Shown piece by piece: positions 48,788-58,794 of a stretch of 64,000 nucleotides of DNA. This DNA is from Arenimonas metalli CF5-1 (GTDB lineage: Bacteria > Pseudomonadota > Gammaproteobacteria > Xanthomonadales > Xanthomonadaceae), in assembly GCF_000747155.1 (NCBI RefSeq), contig NZ_AVCK01000009.1:1-64000 (forward strand), in the 5' to 3' direction. The position numbers and the translations under genes are program-made. How positions within the stretch are numbered: position 1 is the first letter of the stretch; every line of letters starts with the position of its first letter. The notes under the pieces were generated by a model. The model was not told the DNA's origin. It saw only the letters and a list, made by a program, of their open reading frames with translations, and ran no database searches.

Positions 48788-49024
48788 ATGAAGACCCTGA
48801 ACGACTTCTACCGCCTCTTCCCGAACGCCCCGGTGCTGGCCGACCAGCCCGCCGCCGCCGTCGCGACGCCGGCGCTGGAAGCCGTCGCCGCCCCGTCCCC
48901 GGTCCGCATCGCCAGCCGCTACCGCCAGCGCGACTTCGGCACCGGCTACGGCCGCAGCAGCGGCTACGGCCGCGACAGCTCCTACACCGCCGCCCGCAGC
49001 GACGGCCTGCTCCGCGTCTGCTGA
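48788..49024 (+). CDS. Small 78-residue protein, Ala-rich with Gly/Arg/Tyr tail, unknown
   Basis: The product begins MKTLNDFYRLFPNAPVLADQ, passes through an Ala/Pro/Val-rich stretch, and ends with YGRSSGYGRDSSYTAARSDG. No signal peptide or membrane helix. The gene has its own leader, possible operator and a strong terminator, so it forms a single-gene transcription unit. The low-complexity GYGR tail suggests RNA binding or a disordered linker; not recognised. Confidence 0.6.
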   Translation: MKTLNDFYRLFPNAPVLADQPAAAVATPALEAVAAPSPVRIASRYRQRDFGTGYGRSSGYGRDSSYTAARSDGLLRVC

Positions 49025-49034
49025 GTCTCCCCGG

Positions 49035-49069
49035 GGGGATGTCGCCACGGAGGGCGGCATCCCCTTTTT
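49035..49069 (+). terminator. Rho-independent terminator after the 78-residue gene
   Basis: A 12-bp stem, GGGGATGTCGCC with GGCGGCATCCCC (one G-U pair), a six-base loop and five T. It lies 10 bases after the stop codon and is the clearest protein-gene terminator in the window. Confidence 0.85.
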
Positions 49070-49094
49070 CTTTGCGGACGCCGGGCGTCAGTCC

Positions 49095-50690
49095 CTAGCG
49101 CACCGGCGCCAGCCGCAGGTGGTGGAAGTCGAAGCTGAAGTCGGTGAGCGAGGACACCGCTTCCATGCGCAGCTCGCGCACGGTGGCGTCGGGCGTGAGG
49201 TCGAAGGTGGCGAAGGCGTCGGCGTTGAGCGCGCGATCCTTCCAGCGGACGATGAAGGTGTCGTGCTGCCAGTGTTCGAGTTCGCCGACCAGCTGCGCCG
49301 TGTGCGCGAAGCGCATCACCAGCCGCTTGTCCTCCAGCGCGATCACCACGTCGCCATACCACGGGTCGCGATAGGTCGCCGCGTAGCGCGACAGCGGCAG
49401 CGAGGGCTGGCTGCGGCGTTCGCGGGCGCGCTGGTGGCCTTCCCACTTATCGTCGGCCGCGCCGCGGGATTTCGCCACGGCTTCGGCGTAGGCCGCCACC
49501 CAGTCGGTGTCGGGCGCCTGCAGGTAGTGGTCCAGCACTTCCATCGTCACCGTGTTGAAGGCCGCGCCGACCTCCTGGTTGGTCAGCACCACCACGCCCA
49601 GGTCGAGCCCGGGCGCCAGGGTGAGGCGCGAGACCATGCCGGGCCAGCCGCCGGTGTGCGAGACTAGCTTCTGGCCGCGGTATTCGGTGATCGACCAGCC
49701 CTCGCCATAGCCGGCGAACTGCGGCAGCGCGGGCGCCAGCGCCGGCACTGCAGGCTGCGCCGGCACGCGGATCGGCGTAACCACTTCCCACATCGCGCGA
49801 TGGCGCCCGGCGCTGAACAAGCGGCGCTCGCTGCCGTCGGCATCCTGGCCGATCACGCCGCCGTCGAGCTGCACGCGCATCCACTTCGCGAGGTCGTTGA
49901 CGCTGGAGTAGATGCCGCCCGCGGCCTGGTTGTTGCTCCAGGTCATCGGCGGCACCGGGCGCAGGTCGGTGAAGTCGAACTTGGCGTGGCCGGTCGCGAC
50001 GTCGGCGCCCGTGGGCAGGTGGTCGGCGTTGACCACGGTGTCGCCCATGCCCAGCGGCTGGAAGATGCGCTGGCGCAGGAACTCGCCGTACGAAAGTCCG
50101 GACACATCTTCGATCACCAGCTGCGCCACGGCGTAAAGCACGTTGTCGTAGGCGTAGTCGGCGCGGAAGCTGGTCTCCAGCGGCACGTGCCGCAGGCGGC
50201 GGACGATCTCGCGGGTGTCGTGCGTGGTGGTGGGCCAGAACAGCAGGTCGCCGGCGCCCAGCGCCAGGCCGCTGCGGTGCGTGAGCAGGTCGCGCAGGCG
50301 CATCTCGCGCGTCACGTACGGATCCGACATCTGGAACCACGGCAGGTGGTCCACGACCCGGTCGTCCAGCGACAGCTTGCCTTCGTCGGCCAGGATCGAA
50401 AGTGCCGCGGAGGTGTAGGCCTTGGTGAGCGAGGCAATGGCGAAGCGCGTGTCCGCGGTCACCGGGGCCGGCTTGCCGGCCTCGCGTGCGCCGAAGCCTT
50501 CGGCCAACACCACTTCGCCATCCTTGATCACGGCCACGGCGATGCCGGGTACGTCGAAAGCACGGCGCGTGGCCTCGGCGACGGTGGCGACATCGGGGGC
50601 CGCGATGGCCGCAGGCGCGGTGTCGGCAAAGGCCGCGGGCGGGAGCGCGAGCAGCAGCGGCAGGCAGAGGCGAAGGGCGGGTCGGGACAC
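49095..50690 (-). CDS. Serine beta-lactamase-fold hydrolase (class C/DD-peptidase-like), exported
   Basis: A 531-residue protein with a signal peptide (to about residue 22, PPAAFADTAPA). The nucleophile Ser is in SLTKAY (SxxK), followed by YDN and SHTGG, as in AmpC-like enzymes, esterases and DD-peptidases. A 150-residue beta-rich C-terminal domain follows (DPWYGDVVIALEDKRLVMRF). It is too long for a plain beta-lactamase and may be a peptidase or esterase. The GTG at 50690 gives the signal; an open frame continues upstream without a signal. Confidence 0.85.
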   Translation of the reverse strand: MSRPALRLCLPLLLALPPAAFADTAPAAIAAPDVATVAEATRRAFDVPGIAVAVIKDGEVVLAEGFGAREAGKPAPVTADTRFAIASLTKAYTSAALSILADEGKLSLDDRVVDHLPWFQMSDPYVTREMRLRDLLTHRSGLALGAGDLLFWPTTTHDTREIVRRLRHVPLETSFRADYAYDNVLYAVAQLVIEDVSGLSYGEFLRQRIFQPLGMGDTVVNADHLPTGADVATGHAKFDFTDLRPVPPMTWSNNQAAGGIYSSVNDLAKWMRVQLDGGVIGQDADGSERRLFSAGRHRAMWEVVTPIRVPAQPAVPALAPALPQFAGYGEGWSITEYRGQKLVSHTGGWPGMVSRLTLAPGLDLGVVVLTNQEVGAAFNTVTMEVLDHYLQAPDTDWVAAYAEAVAKSRGAADDKWEGHQRARERRSQPSLPLSRYAATYRDPWYGDVVIALEDKRLVMRFAHTAQLVGELEHWQHDTFIVRWKDRALNADAFATFDLTPDATVRELRMEAVSSLTDFSFDFHHLRLAPVR

Positions 50691-50808
50691 GGCGGGCTCC
50701 GGTGGGGTCTTGTCCCGATTATGCCCGCGCTCGCCGTGCCCACTGCATTCACCGCCGGCGCCTGCCTGCGCAGGCGCTGGGTGCCGCGCCCCCGCGTCCC
50801 GGCGCCGC

Positions 50809-51512
<704 letters not shown>

Positions 51513-51516
<4 letters not shown>

Positions 51517-51611
51517 CGCGCACCGCCTTCGGCGTTCTGCACCAGCAGGCCGAACAGGACGAAGAACAGGCCGAGGCCGAGGCGGCCGGGCAGGGTGGCG
51601 AAGGCGTTCAT
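51513..51611 (-). CDS. 32-residue membrane peptide coupled to the YhaK-like pirin
   Basis: A short gene (MNAFATLPGRLGLGLFFVLF, then GLLVQNAEGGAR) with a GGGAG ribosome binding site 7 bases before its ATG and a 4-base overlap with the pirin start. One hydrophobic helix. The sequence resembles the first helix of DoxX-type membrane proteins (GRLLLG-type start), so it may be a cut-down DoxX or an independent small protein. The good ribosome binding site and coupling favour a real gene. Confidence 0.5.
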
Positions 51612-51728
51612 GGGCGGCTCCCTTGCCAGGCGGTCCGGGGCGGCGGGATGCCGTCGGAAAGCGGAGGGTCTGGCGTGGCGCTTACTATGCGAGCCGACAA
51701 AAACAACAGCAATCCGGTTTATCGACAA

Positions 51729-51756
51729 GCTATCGTTCCACGCAGGGAACGATAGC
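51729..51756. promoter_or_regulatory. 11-bp perfect inverted repeat upstream of the pirin unit
   Basis: GCTATCGTTCC and GGAACGATAGC around a six-base spacer, 118 bases before the coupled small gene and 13 bases after the dienelactone hydrolase stop. The symmetry and ATCGTTC/GAACGAT core resemble a LysR-type or other dimeric regulator site. No T run follows in the leftward direction, so it is not a typical terminator for the hydrolase gene. No regulator gene is adjacent. Confidence 0.45.
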
Positions 51757-51768
51757 CCGCAGCGGGCC

Positions 51769-52668
51769 TCAGCCCTTCAGCGTCCGCGCGAACAGGGCGA
51801 GCGACGCTTCCCAGGCCTGTTTCGCGGCCTCGGGGGCGTAGCGCGGCGTGGTGTCGTTGTGGAACCCGTGCAGCGTGTCAGCGGGCTGCAGCAGCGTGTA
51901 GGCCTTGCCGGCCGCCTTGAGGGCCGCCTCGTAGGCGGGCCAGCCGGCGTTGACGCGCTCGTCGTCCGAGGCCAGTACCACCAGCAGCTCGGCGTTGATG
52001 GCCGGCACGTCGGCCAGCGGCGCGCCGCTGCCGTAGAAGGGGATCGCGGCGCGCAGGCCGGGCAGGCGGGTGGCCAGGAAGTTGGCGATGGCGCCGCCGT
52101 AGCAGAAGCCGATCGCGCCCATGCGGCCGTTGCCGCCGGTGACGGTGGCCAGGTACGCGGCCGCGGCCAGCATGTCCTCGCGAGTCTTGGCCTGGTCGAG
52201 CTGCTGGAACAGGGTGCGGGCCGCATCCTCGTCGCCGGGGTAGCCGCCCAGCGGGAACAGCGCATCGGGCGCGAACGCGAGGTAGCCCTCGAGCGCAAGG
52301 CGGCGGGTGACGTCCTCGATGTGCGGGTTCAGGCCGCGGTTCTCGTGGATCACGATCACGGCGGGCAACGGGCCCCCGGCCTGCGCGGGGCGCACGAGAT
52401 AGCCGCGGCCCTTGCCGTAGCCCTCCGGGGAATCGAATTCAACGTGGCGGGCGTCGATCCGCGGATCGTCGGTGGCCACCTGCCGCGCCTCGGCGAAGCG
52501 CGGACTGAGCGAGGCCAGCAAGCCCACCGCCGCGCTGGCGCTGAAGGCGAGGGCCGAGGCGCCCTGCAGGAAACCGCGCCGGTCGATCAGGCCGTGCACG
52601 TACTGGTCGAACAGCTGCATCACGCGCGGGTCGAAATCGCGGGCGGTCTGGCGCGGCGGTCGGGGCAT
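51769..52668 (-). CDS. Tat-exported dienelactone hydrolase family protein
   Basis: A 299-residue alpha/beta hydrolase. The nucleophile Cys is in GAIGFCYGGAIANFL, with the acid in VLASDDERV and His in DTLHGFHNDTTP, the DLH triad. A twin-arginine motif, RRGFLQG at residues 30-36, followed by a hydrophobic stretch and LLASLSPRFAEARQVA, suggests Tat export with an unusually long N-region. It may hydrolyse an ester or lactone in the periplasm; substrate unknown. Confidence 0.85.
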   Translation of the reverse strand: MPRPPRQTARDFDPRVMQLFDQYVHGLIDRRGFLQGASALAFSASAAVGLLASLSPRFAEARQVATDDPRIDARHVEFDSPEGYGKGRGYLVRPAQAGGPLPAVIVIHENRGLNPHIEDVTRRLALEGYLAFAPDALFPLGGYPGDEDAARTLFQQLDQAKTREDMLAAAAYLATVTGGNGRMGAIGFCYGGAIANFLATRLPGLRAAIPFYGSGAPLADVPAINAELLVVLASDDERVNAGWPAYEAALKAAGKAYTLLQPADTLHGFHNDTTPRYAPEAAKQAWEASLALFARTLKG

Positions 52669-52832
52669 GGCGGCGGTCCTGGGCGGGCGGGAAACCCGGA
52701 TCATTCCAAGCCCCGCGTTACGCCGCGTGAAGCCAGCCTGTCACGTTTTGCCCGGTGCGCCCGTCTGGGTAAGCGTGGATGACTAGGACACTTGTCATGG
52801 GACGGCGCCACCGTCTTCACCTACCATCCACC

Positions 52833-52851
52833 GGCGATTCGGGGAATCGCC
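52833..52851 (+). promoter_or_regulatory. Leader hairpin upstream of the YIP1 gene
   Basis: GGCGATTC and GAATCGCC pair over 8 bp around GGG, 32 bases before the ATG of the next gene. No T run is near, so it may be a leader structure or a regulator site. Also between the divergent genes is ATGAC-N10-GTCAT at about 52779-52799. Confidence 0.3.
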
Positions 52852-52883
52852 GCTCCACCTTCTTATTTCTCGGGGAAAACACG

Positions 52884-53564
52884 ATGTCGCAGCTGATCAA
52901 TATCTTCCTGGAACCGGGCAAGGTCTTCGCCGGGCTCAAGGACAAGCCCAGCTTCCTGGTGCCGGCCCTGGTCGTCGTGCTGGCCACCACGCTCTCGGGC
53001 CTGCTCTATTTCTTCAACGTCGACCCCGAGTGGTTCACCAACTACCAGCTGCAGGCCGCGGCCCAGGACATGAGCAAGGCCGAGCTCGAGCAGGCCAGGC
53101 AGTTCATGCCGGGTGCCCGCACGCTGGGCTACATCAGTGCGGTCACCACGCCGATCGTGTTCGCCATCATCTTCAGCCTGCTGGCCCTGTACTACATGCT
53201 GGCCGGCAAGATCAGCGGCAACCCGACCAGCTTCCGCCATGGCCTGTCGCTGGCGGCCTGGTCGTCCATGCCGATGGTGCTGGGTGCGGTCATCGCCATC
53301 ATTGGCGTCTACACCAGCTCGCCGCAGTCGAGCCTGGAGTCCATGCAGCTGCTCAACGTCGACCCGCTGTTCGTGCAGCTCGAGACCGGCCACCCCTGGG
53401 CCACGCTGGCGCGCAGCTTCAGCCTGCTCAACCTCTGGGTGTGGTTCCTGGCCGCGCTCGGCTGGAAGACCTGGTACCGCACCGGCTGGGGCCAGGCCCT
53501 GTTCGTGGTGCTGCTGCCTTACGTGGTGATCTACGGCGTCATGGCGGCCTTCGCCGCGTTCTGA
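52884..53564 (+). CDS. YIP1 family membrane protein
   Basis: A 226-residue polytopic protein. Hydrophobic segments occur at about residues 22-43, 87-110, 128-150, 175-195 and 203-225. The opening MSQLINIFLEPGKVFAGLKDKPSF is typical of bacterial YIP1 proteins, and NPTSFRHGLSLAAWSSMPMVLG is the family's core. Function unknown, but it is encoded just before the exporter operon and may belong to it (25-bp gap). Confidence 0.85.
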   Translation: MSQLINIFLEPGKVFAGLKDKPSFLVPALVVVLATTLSGLLYFFNVDPEWFTNYQLQAAAQDMSKAELEQARQFMPGARTLGYISAVTTPIVFAIIFSLLALYYMLAGKISGNPTSFRHGLSLAAWSSMPMVLGAVIAIIGVYTSSPQSSLESMQLLNVDPLFVQLETGHPWATLARSFSLLNLWVWFLAALGWKTWYRTGWGQALFVVLLPYVVIYGVMAAFAAF

Positions 53565-53589
53565 CCGACCTCGCAAACGGACTGGATTG

Positions 53590-54815
53590 ATGAAACCCAA
53601 CAAGAAGTACATCGCCGTCGCGGTGATCGTGGCCGTGCTCGCCGTCCCGCTGCTGGTGAAGATGGGCCGCGGCGAGTCGAGCAAGGAAGTCGAGATCGCC
53701 GTCGCCGCCGAGCAGGAAATCCGCCCGACCATCCTCGCCTCCGGCGTGCTGGCCTACCGCAACGAGGTCGACCTGACCTCGGAGCTGGTGGCCAAGGTGC
53801 GCGAGATCCTGGTCGAGGAAGGCGACACGGTCGAGCAGGGCCAGCTGCTGCTGCGGCTGGACCCCGAGACCTACCGCAACGCCATCGACCGCGAGCAGGC
53901 CACGCGCCGCCAGGCCGTGATCAGCATCGAACGCCAGCGGCTGGCGCTGGCCCTGGCCGAGAAGCGGCTGGCCCGCGGCGAGCAGCTGGTGGCGCAGAAG
54001 ATGATCGGCCAGAGCGAGTTCGACGACCTGCGCAACGCGCGCGACCTGGCCAAGGTCGAGCTCGACAGCAGCCAGGAAGCCCTGCGCCGCGCCGACGCCA
54101 TCCTCGGCGAAGCCCGCGAGCAGCTGTCGAAGACCGACATCCGCGCCCCGATCGGCGGCGTCATCGTGGCCCTGCCGATCAAGGTCGGCGAAACCGCGAT
54201 TGCCTCGACCAACGCCTTCGCCGGCGCGCAGCTGATGAAGATCGCCGACACCTCGTCGATCCAGGCCGACCTGAAGGTGGACGAGGCCGACGTGGCCAAG
54301 ATCGCGCTGGGCCAGGAAGTCGAGGTCTACGCGGCCGCGTTCCCCGATACCGCCATCACCGGCAAGGTCGAGCAGGTGGCGCTGGCGCCGACGCTGGAGA
54401 ACCAGGGCCGCTCCTACCTGGTCACCGCCGAACTGTCGCCGCCGGAGGGCCTGGCGCTGCGCTCGGGCATGAGCGCCCGCGCCGACATCTTCCTCGGCGA
54501 CGGCGGCACCAAGCTGGCCGTGCCGGTCGAGGCGGTGGGCACCGAGGTGGACGAGGACAAGAAGGTGACCCGCCACGTTTGGGTGGACCGCGAAGGCCGC
54601 GCCACCAAGGTGATCGTCGAAGTCGGCCTGTCGGACGACAAGTGGGAGGAAATCACCTCCGGCCTGGCGGCGGGCGACCGCGTGATCAAGGGTCCGGCCA
54701 AGCTGCTGCGCGGCCTGATCGAAGGCGAGCGGATCACCGAGGCCAAGGCCGACGATGCCGACGAGGCGGAGGCTGGCGACGCCGGCGAGGAAGCGGAAGA
54801 AGAGGCCGCCTCCGA

Positions 54816-54819
<4 letters not shown>
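53590..54819 (+). CDS. MacA-like periplasmic adaptor of an ABC exporter (HlyD family)
   Basis: A 409-residue membrane fusion protein. One N-terminal helix (residues 8-24) anchors it; then beta-barrel, lipoyl ([22 protein letters not shown]) and coiled-coil parts ([26 protein letters not shown]), and [15 protein letters not shown] Glu/Asp/Ala-rich tail ends the protein. It links the MacB-type pump to an outer membrane channel. The ATG at 53590 is chosen; a TTG one codon before is possible. It overlaps the ATPase gene by 4 bases. Confidence 0.93.
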
Positions 54820-55507
<688 letters not shown>

Positions 55508-55508
<1 letters not shown>

Positions 55509-56725
55509 TGTACGCCTTCCTCGAGGCCTTCCGCGCCGCGCTGACCAGCCTGATGGCGCACCGGATGCGCAGCTTCCTGACCACGCTCGGCATCCTGATC
55601 GGCACCGCCTCCGTCATCGCGGTGGTGTCGCTGGTGCAGGGCTTTTCCAAGTCGGTGTCGGACCAGTTCGCCGACCTCGGCGGCAGCGCGCTGACGCTGC
55701 AGCCCTACACGCCGTTCGCCGATGCGTCGGTGGGCAAGGAGAACCGGCTGAGCTTCAACGACGTCGACACGCTGCGCTACCGCGTTCCGGGCGTCGCCCA
55801 GGTGGTGCCGACGATGCTGGTGCCGACGCCGGTGGGCTTCCGCGGCCGGCTGTCGAGCCCGCAGGTGATCGGCACCACCGCCGACTTCACCGTGGTGCGC
55901 GGCATCTTCCCGGAAAGCGGGCGCTTCATCGTCGCCAGCGACGACGTTGGCCGGCGCCGCGTGGCGGTGGTCGGGCACAAGGTCATCGAAGACCTGGAGC
56001 TGCCGGAGGATCCGGTGGGCGAGTTCATCCGCCTCGGCACCGAATGGTTCAAGGTCGCCGGCGTGATGGAGAAGCGCGGCGAGCTGCTCGGCTTCAGCCA
56101 GGACAACCTGGTGCTGATCCCGTTCGACGTGGGCCGGGCCATGACCGGCAACGACGTGCAGCCGCGCATGTCGATCTCGTTCACCGCCGAGAGCCTGGAG
56201 GAGGTGGAGGCGCTGCGCGAGCGGGCCAAGCGGGCGATCCGCATCTCGCACCGGCTGCGCCCGGACCAGGAGGACGACTTCCGCATCCAGGCGGCCGACT
56301 CCTTCGTGAAGCAGTTCGAGCAGATCACCGGCACGGTGACGGCGGTGCTGGCCGGCGTGGTCAGCATCTCGCTGCTGGTCGGCGGCATCGGCATCATGAA
56401 CATCATGCTGGTGTCGGTGACGGAGCGGACGCGCGAGATCGGCATCCTGAAGGCGCTCGGCGCGACGCGCCGCGACATCCTGGTGCAGTTCCTGCTCGAA
56501 GCCGCGCTGCTGGCGCTGCTGGGCGGCCTGATCGGCATCGTGCTGGGGCTGGGCATCGGCGTCGGCGTGGCCAATCTGATCCCGGGCTTCCCCGATGCCT
56601 CGGTCCCGCTCTGGGTCATCCTCGCCGCGGCGGGCTTCTCGGCCCTGGTCGGCATGGTCTTCGGCATCATGCCGGCGTCCAAGGCCGCCAGCCTCGACCC
56701 CATCGAAGCCCTCCGCTACGAATAA
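55508..56725 (+). CDS. ABC exporter permease, MacB type
   Basis: A 405-residue permease with one membrane helix at the N terminus, a large periplasmic domain (about residues 50-275) and three more near the C terminus, the FtsX/MacB topology. FLTTLGILIGTASVIAVVSLVQG starts the first helix and VGGIGIMNIMLVSVTERTREIG is the conserved cytoplasmic loop. Together with the two genes before it, this makes a complete tripartite pump that exports peptides, lipids or drugs. The TolC channel is not here. Confidence 0.94.
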
Positions 56726-56736
56726 CTAACTGGTTC

Positions 56737-56795
56737 AAAAAAGGGGTCAGAGTAAATATTCGTTTCAAACGAATATTTACTCTGACCCCTTTTTT
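56737..56795. repeat. 59-base palindrome with GGGGTCAGAGTAAAT arms
   Basis: Arms 56737-56765 and 56767-56795 match perfectly over 29 bases around a single C, with A6 at one end and T6 at the other. It contains GGGGTCAGAGTAAATATTCG. Such GGGGTCAGAG palindromes occur in many proteobacteria, often beside Y1/RAYT transposases; here no transposase is next to it. As RNA it would act as a terminator in both directions for the convergent macB and enoyl reductase genes. Confidence 0.85.
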
Positions 56796-56796
56796 T

Positions 56797-56823
56797 CATC
56801 GGGACTGAAGTCCCTCCCACAGG
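56797..56823. repeat. Single REP-like unit
   Basis: CATCGGGACTGAAGTCCCTC and CCACAGG form one copy of the unit that occurs in inverted pairs at 61209 and 63025. Its inner GGGACTGAAGTCCC is itself a hairpin. It adjoins the palindrome and lies at the 3' end of the enoyl reductase gene. Confidence 0.85.
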
Positions 56824-56824
56824 A

Positions 56825-57835
56825 TCAGATGGCCGCGCGCGGCGGGCCGTTGGGTTCGACGATGATCTTGCCGTCGCGGGCGCCGCTGGCCGCGGCCTGC
56901 ACCGCCTGCTTGATGTGGTCGAGGTCGTAGGTGGCCTGCACCCGCGCCTGCAGCTTGCCTTCCGCGATCAGGCCCGCGATGTGGCCGAAGACCTCGGTCC
57001 GCTTCTGCGGCGTGGCCTGCTTGAACCACTGCGACAGCCAGAAGCCCCGCAGCGTGATGTCGCGGAACACGAAGTAGCGCGGCGAGATCATGCAGCGCTC
57101 GCCGCTCATCGCCCCGTAGTTCACCAGCGTGCCGCCTTCGTCGAGGCAGCGCGCCAGGTTCTCGGTGCTGACGCCGCCGACGCAGTCGATGGCCAGCTTC
57201 ACGTGCGCGCCGCCGGTGGCCTCGCGCACCCGCTTGGGCAGGTCTTCGGCGTCCACCACCACGTGCTCGGCGCCGCTTTCCTTCACCGCCTCGATGGCGG
57301 AGGCGCGCCGCACCACGTTGATGGTGTTCAGGCCGCGCAGCTTCGCCAGCTGGATCAGGTAGCCGCCGACGGCCGAGTTGGCCGCGTTCTGGATCACCCA
57401 GTCGCCGGGCTGCAGGTCCACGAACTCGGTGAGCATCAGCAGCGCCGTGGGCGGGTTCACGGTGAGCATGGACAGCTGCACCGGGTCGACGTCGTGCGGC
57501 AGCTCGACCAGATGCTTGGCGGGCAGGTCGAGGTGCGTGGTCCAGGTGCCGCAGCCCACCGGCAGCAGCACCAGGCTGCCCACCGCGGGCGAGGCGACGC
57601 CTTCGCCGCATTCGATCACCCGGCCCACGCCTTCATTGCCGCCGGTGGCGGGCAGCGGCGGCAGCAGGCCGTATTCGCCGGTCAGCGTGAGCACGTCGGA
57701 CGGGTTGATGGGCGCGGCCAGCACGGCCACGCGCACCTGCCCCGGCGCCAGCGCCGGCAGCTCGAACTCGACCGCACCGATCACGTCCTGCGGCACCGGG
57801 CCGCGCTGGCTGTACTGCGCTTTCTTCGCTTTCAT
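56825..57835 (-). CDS. Medium-chain dehydrogenase family enoyl thioester reductase
   Basis: A 336-residue MDR protein of the MECR/ETR type, which reduces trans-2-enoyl thioesters with NADPH. Seen: VLAAPINPSDVLTLTGEYG, GGNEGVGRVIECGEG, QNAANSAVGGYLIQLAK (cofactor site), and DYGAMSGE-like NYGAMSGERC. No zinc ligands as in alcohol dehydrogenases. It is 3 bp after the rlmJ stop, so the two are coupled. Could also be a quinone reductase. Confidence 0.88.
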   Translation of the reverse strand: MKAKKAQYSQRGPVPQDVIGAVEFELPALAPGQVRVAVLAAPINPSDVLTLTGEYGLLPPLPATGGNEGVGRVIECGEGVASPAVGSLVLLPVGCGTWTTHLDLPAKHLVELPHDVDPVQLSMLTVNPPTALLMLTEFVDLQPGDWVIQNAANSAVGGYLIQLAKLRGLNTINVVRRASAIEAVKESGAEHVVVDAEDLPKRVREATGGAHVKLAIDCVGGVSTENLARCLDEGGTLVNYGAMSGERCMISPRYFVFRDITLRGFWLSQWFKQATPQKRTEVFGHIAGLIAEGKLQARVQATYDLDHIKQAVQAAASGARDGKIIVEPNGPPRAAI

Positions 57836-57838
57836 GGC

Positions 57839-58708
57839 TCAGGCCTTGTCTTGCTTCAACCACGTGAGGCGCCAGGAGGCGCCGGCTTCGCCCATGGCCT
57901 GGGCGAGGGGTTTGAGGGCGGGCTCGATGTCCTTCTCGATCTGCCAGGGCGGATTGAGCAGCAGCATGCCGCTGCCGTTCATGCGCAGCGGCGAATCGTC
58001 GGGGCGGACGAGCAGCTCGATCGCCAGCGCCGACTTCACCGGCAGGGTGGCGACCTTGCGGAAGAACGGGTGCAGGCTAGGGCGCTGCTTGATCGGGTAC
58101 CAGATGGCGAAGATGCCCTGCGGGAAACGCAGCAGCGCATCGGCCACGGCGCCGGTGATCAGCGGGTACTCCTCGTCCTGCGCCTCGTAGGGCGGGTCGA
58201 TCAGCACGAGCGCTCGCGCGAACTTGGTGGGGCCGTCGCGCGGCGGCAGCAGGGCCTTGAGCGCGGCGTAGCCGTCGCGGGCGTGCACGTGGCTGTGCGG
58301 GTCGTGCGACAGCACGCCCTTGAGCACGTTGGCTTCGTCCGGCAGCAGCTCGCAGGCGGCCAGCCGGTCCTGCGGGCGCAGGGCCTGGGACACGATCAGC
58401 GGCGAGCCCGGGTAGCTGTCCGGCGCGCCGGCCTGGGCGGCGGCTACGGCTGCGAGGTAGCGGGCGAGGGCGGGCGGCGGCGTTGGCATCGCGGCGGCCA
58501 GCGCCCAGAGCTTGCGGATGCCGGCCTTGGCCTCGCCGGTGCGGCTGGCCTGCAGGCCGGCCAGGTCGTAGCGGCCGCGGCCGGCGTGGGTGTCGACCAC
58601 GAAGAAGGGCGCGTCTTTTTTCTTCAGGGCATCGAGCAGCGACACCAGGACCAGGTGCTTGAGCACGTCCGCGTGGTTGCCGGCGTGGAATCCGTGGCGA
58701 TAGTTCAT
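57839..58708 (-). CDS. rlmJ: 23S rRNA (adenine-2030-N6)-methyltransferase
   Basis: A 289-residue methyltransferase that modifies A2030 of 23S rRNA. MNYRHGFHAGNHADVLKHLV opens it, FFVVDTHAGRGRYDL carries the SAM site, and ALVLIDPPYEAQDEE contains the catalytic DPPY motif. Full length. The adjacent enoyl reductase is not functionally related. Confidence 0.95.
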   Translation of the reverse strand: MNYRHGFHAGNHADVLKHLVLVSLLDALKKKDAPFFVVDTHAGRGRYDLAGLQASRTGEAKAGIRKLWALAAAMPTPPPALARYLAAVAAAQAGAPDSYPGSPLIVSQALRPQDRLAACELLPDEANVLKGVLSHDPHSHVHARDGYAALKALLPPRDGPTKFARALVLIDPPYEAQDEEYPLITGAVADALLRFPQGIFAIWYPIKQRPSLHPFFRKVATLPVKSALAIELLVRPDDSPLRMNGSGMLLLNPPWQIEKDIEPALKPLAQAMGEAGASWRLTWLKQDKA

Positions 58709-58794
58709 GGCGCCAGTCTACCGCCCCGGGCCGGCGCCCGGGCGGCCGCCGGGGCGGCTCTGGTATGTTCCCGGGCTGGCCAAGGAGTGAACCG

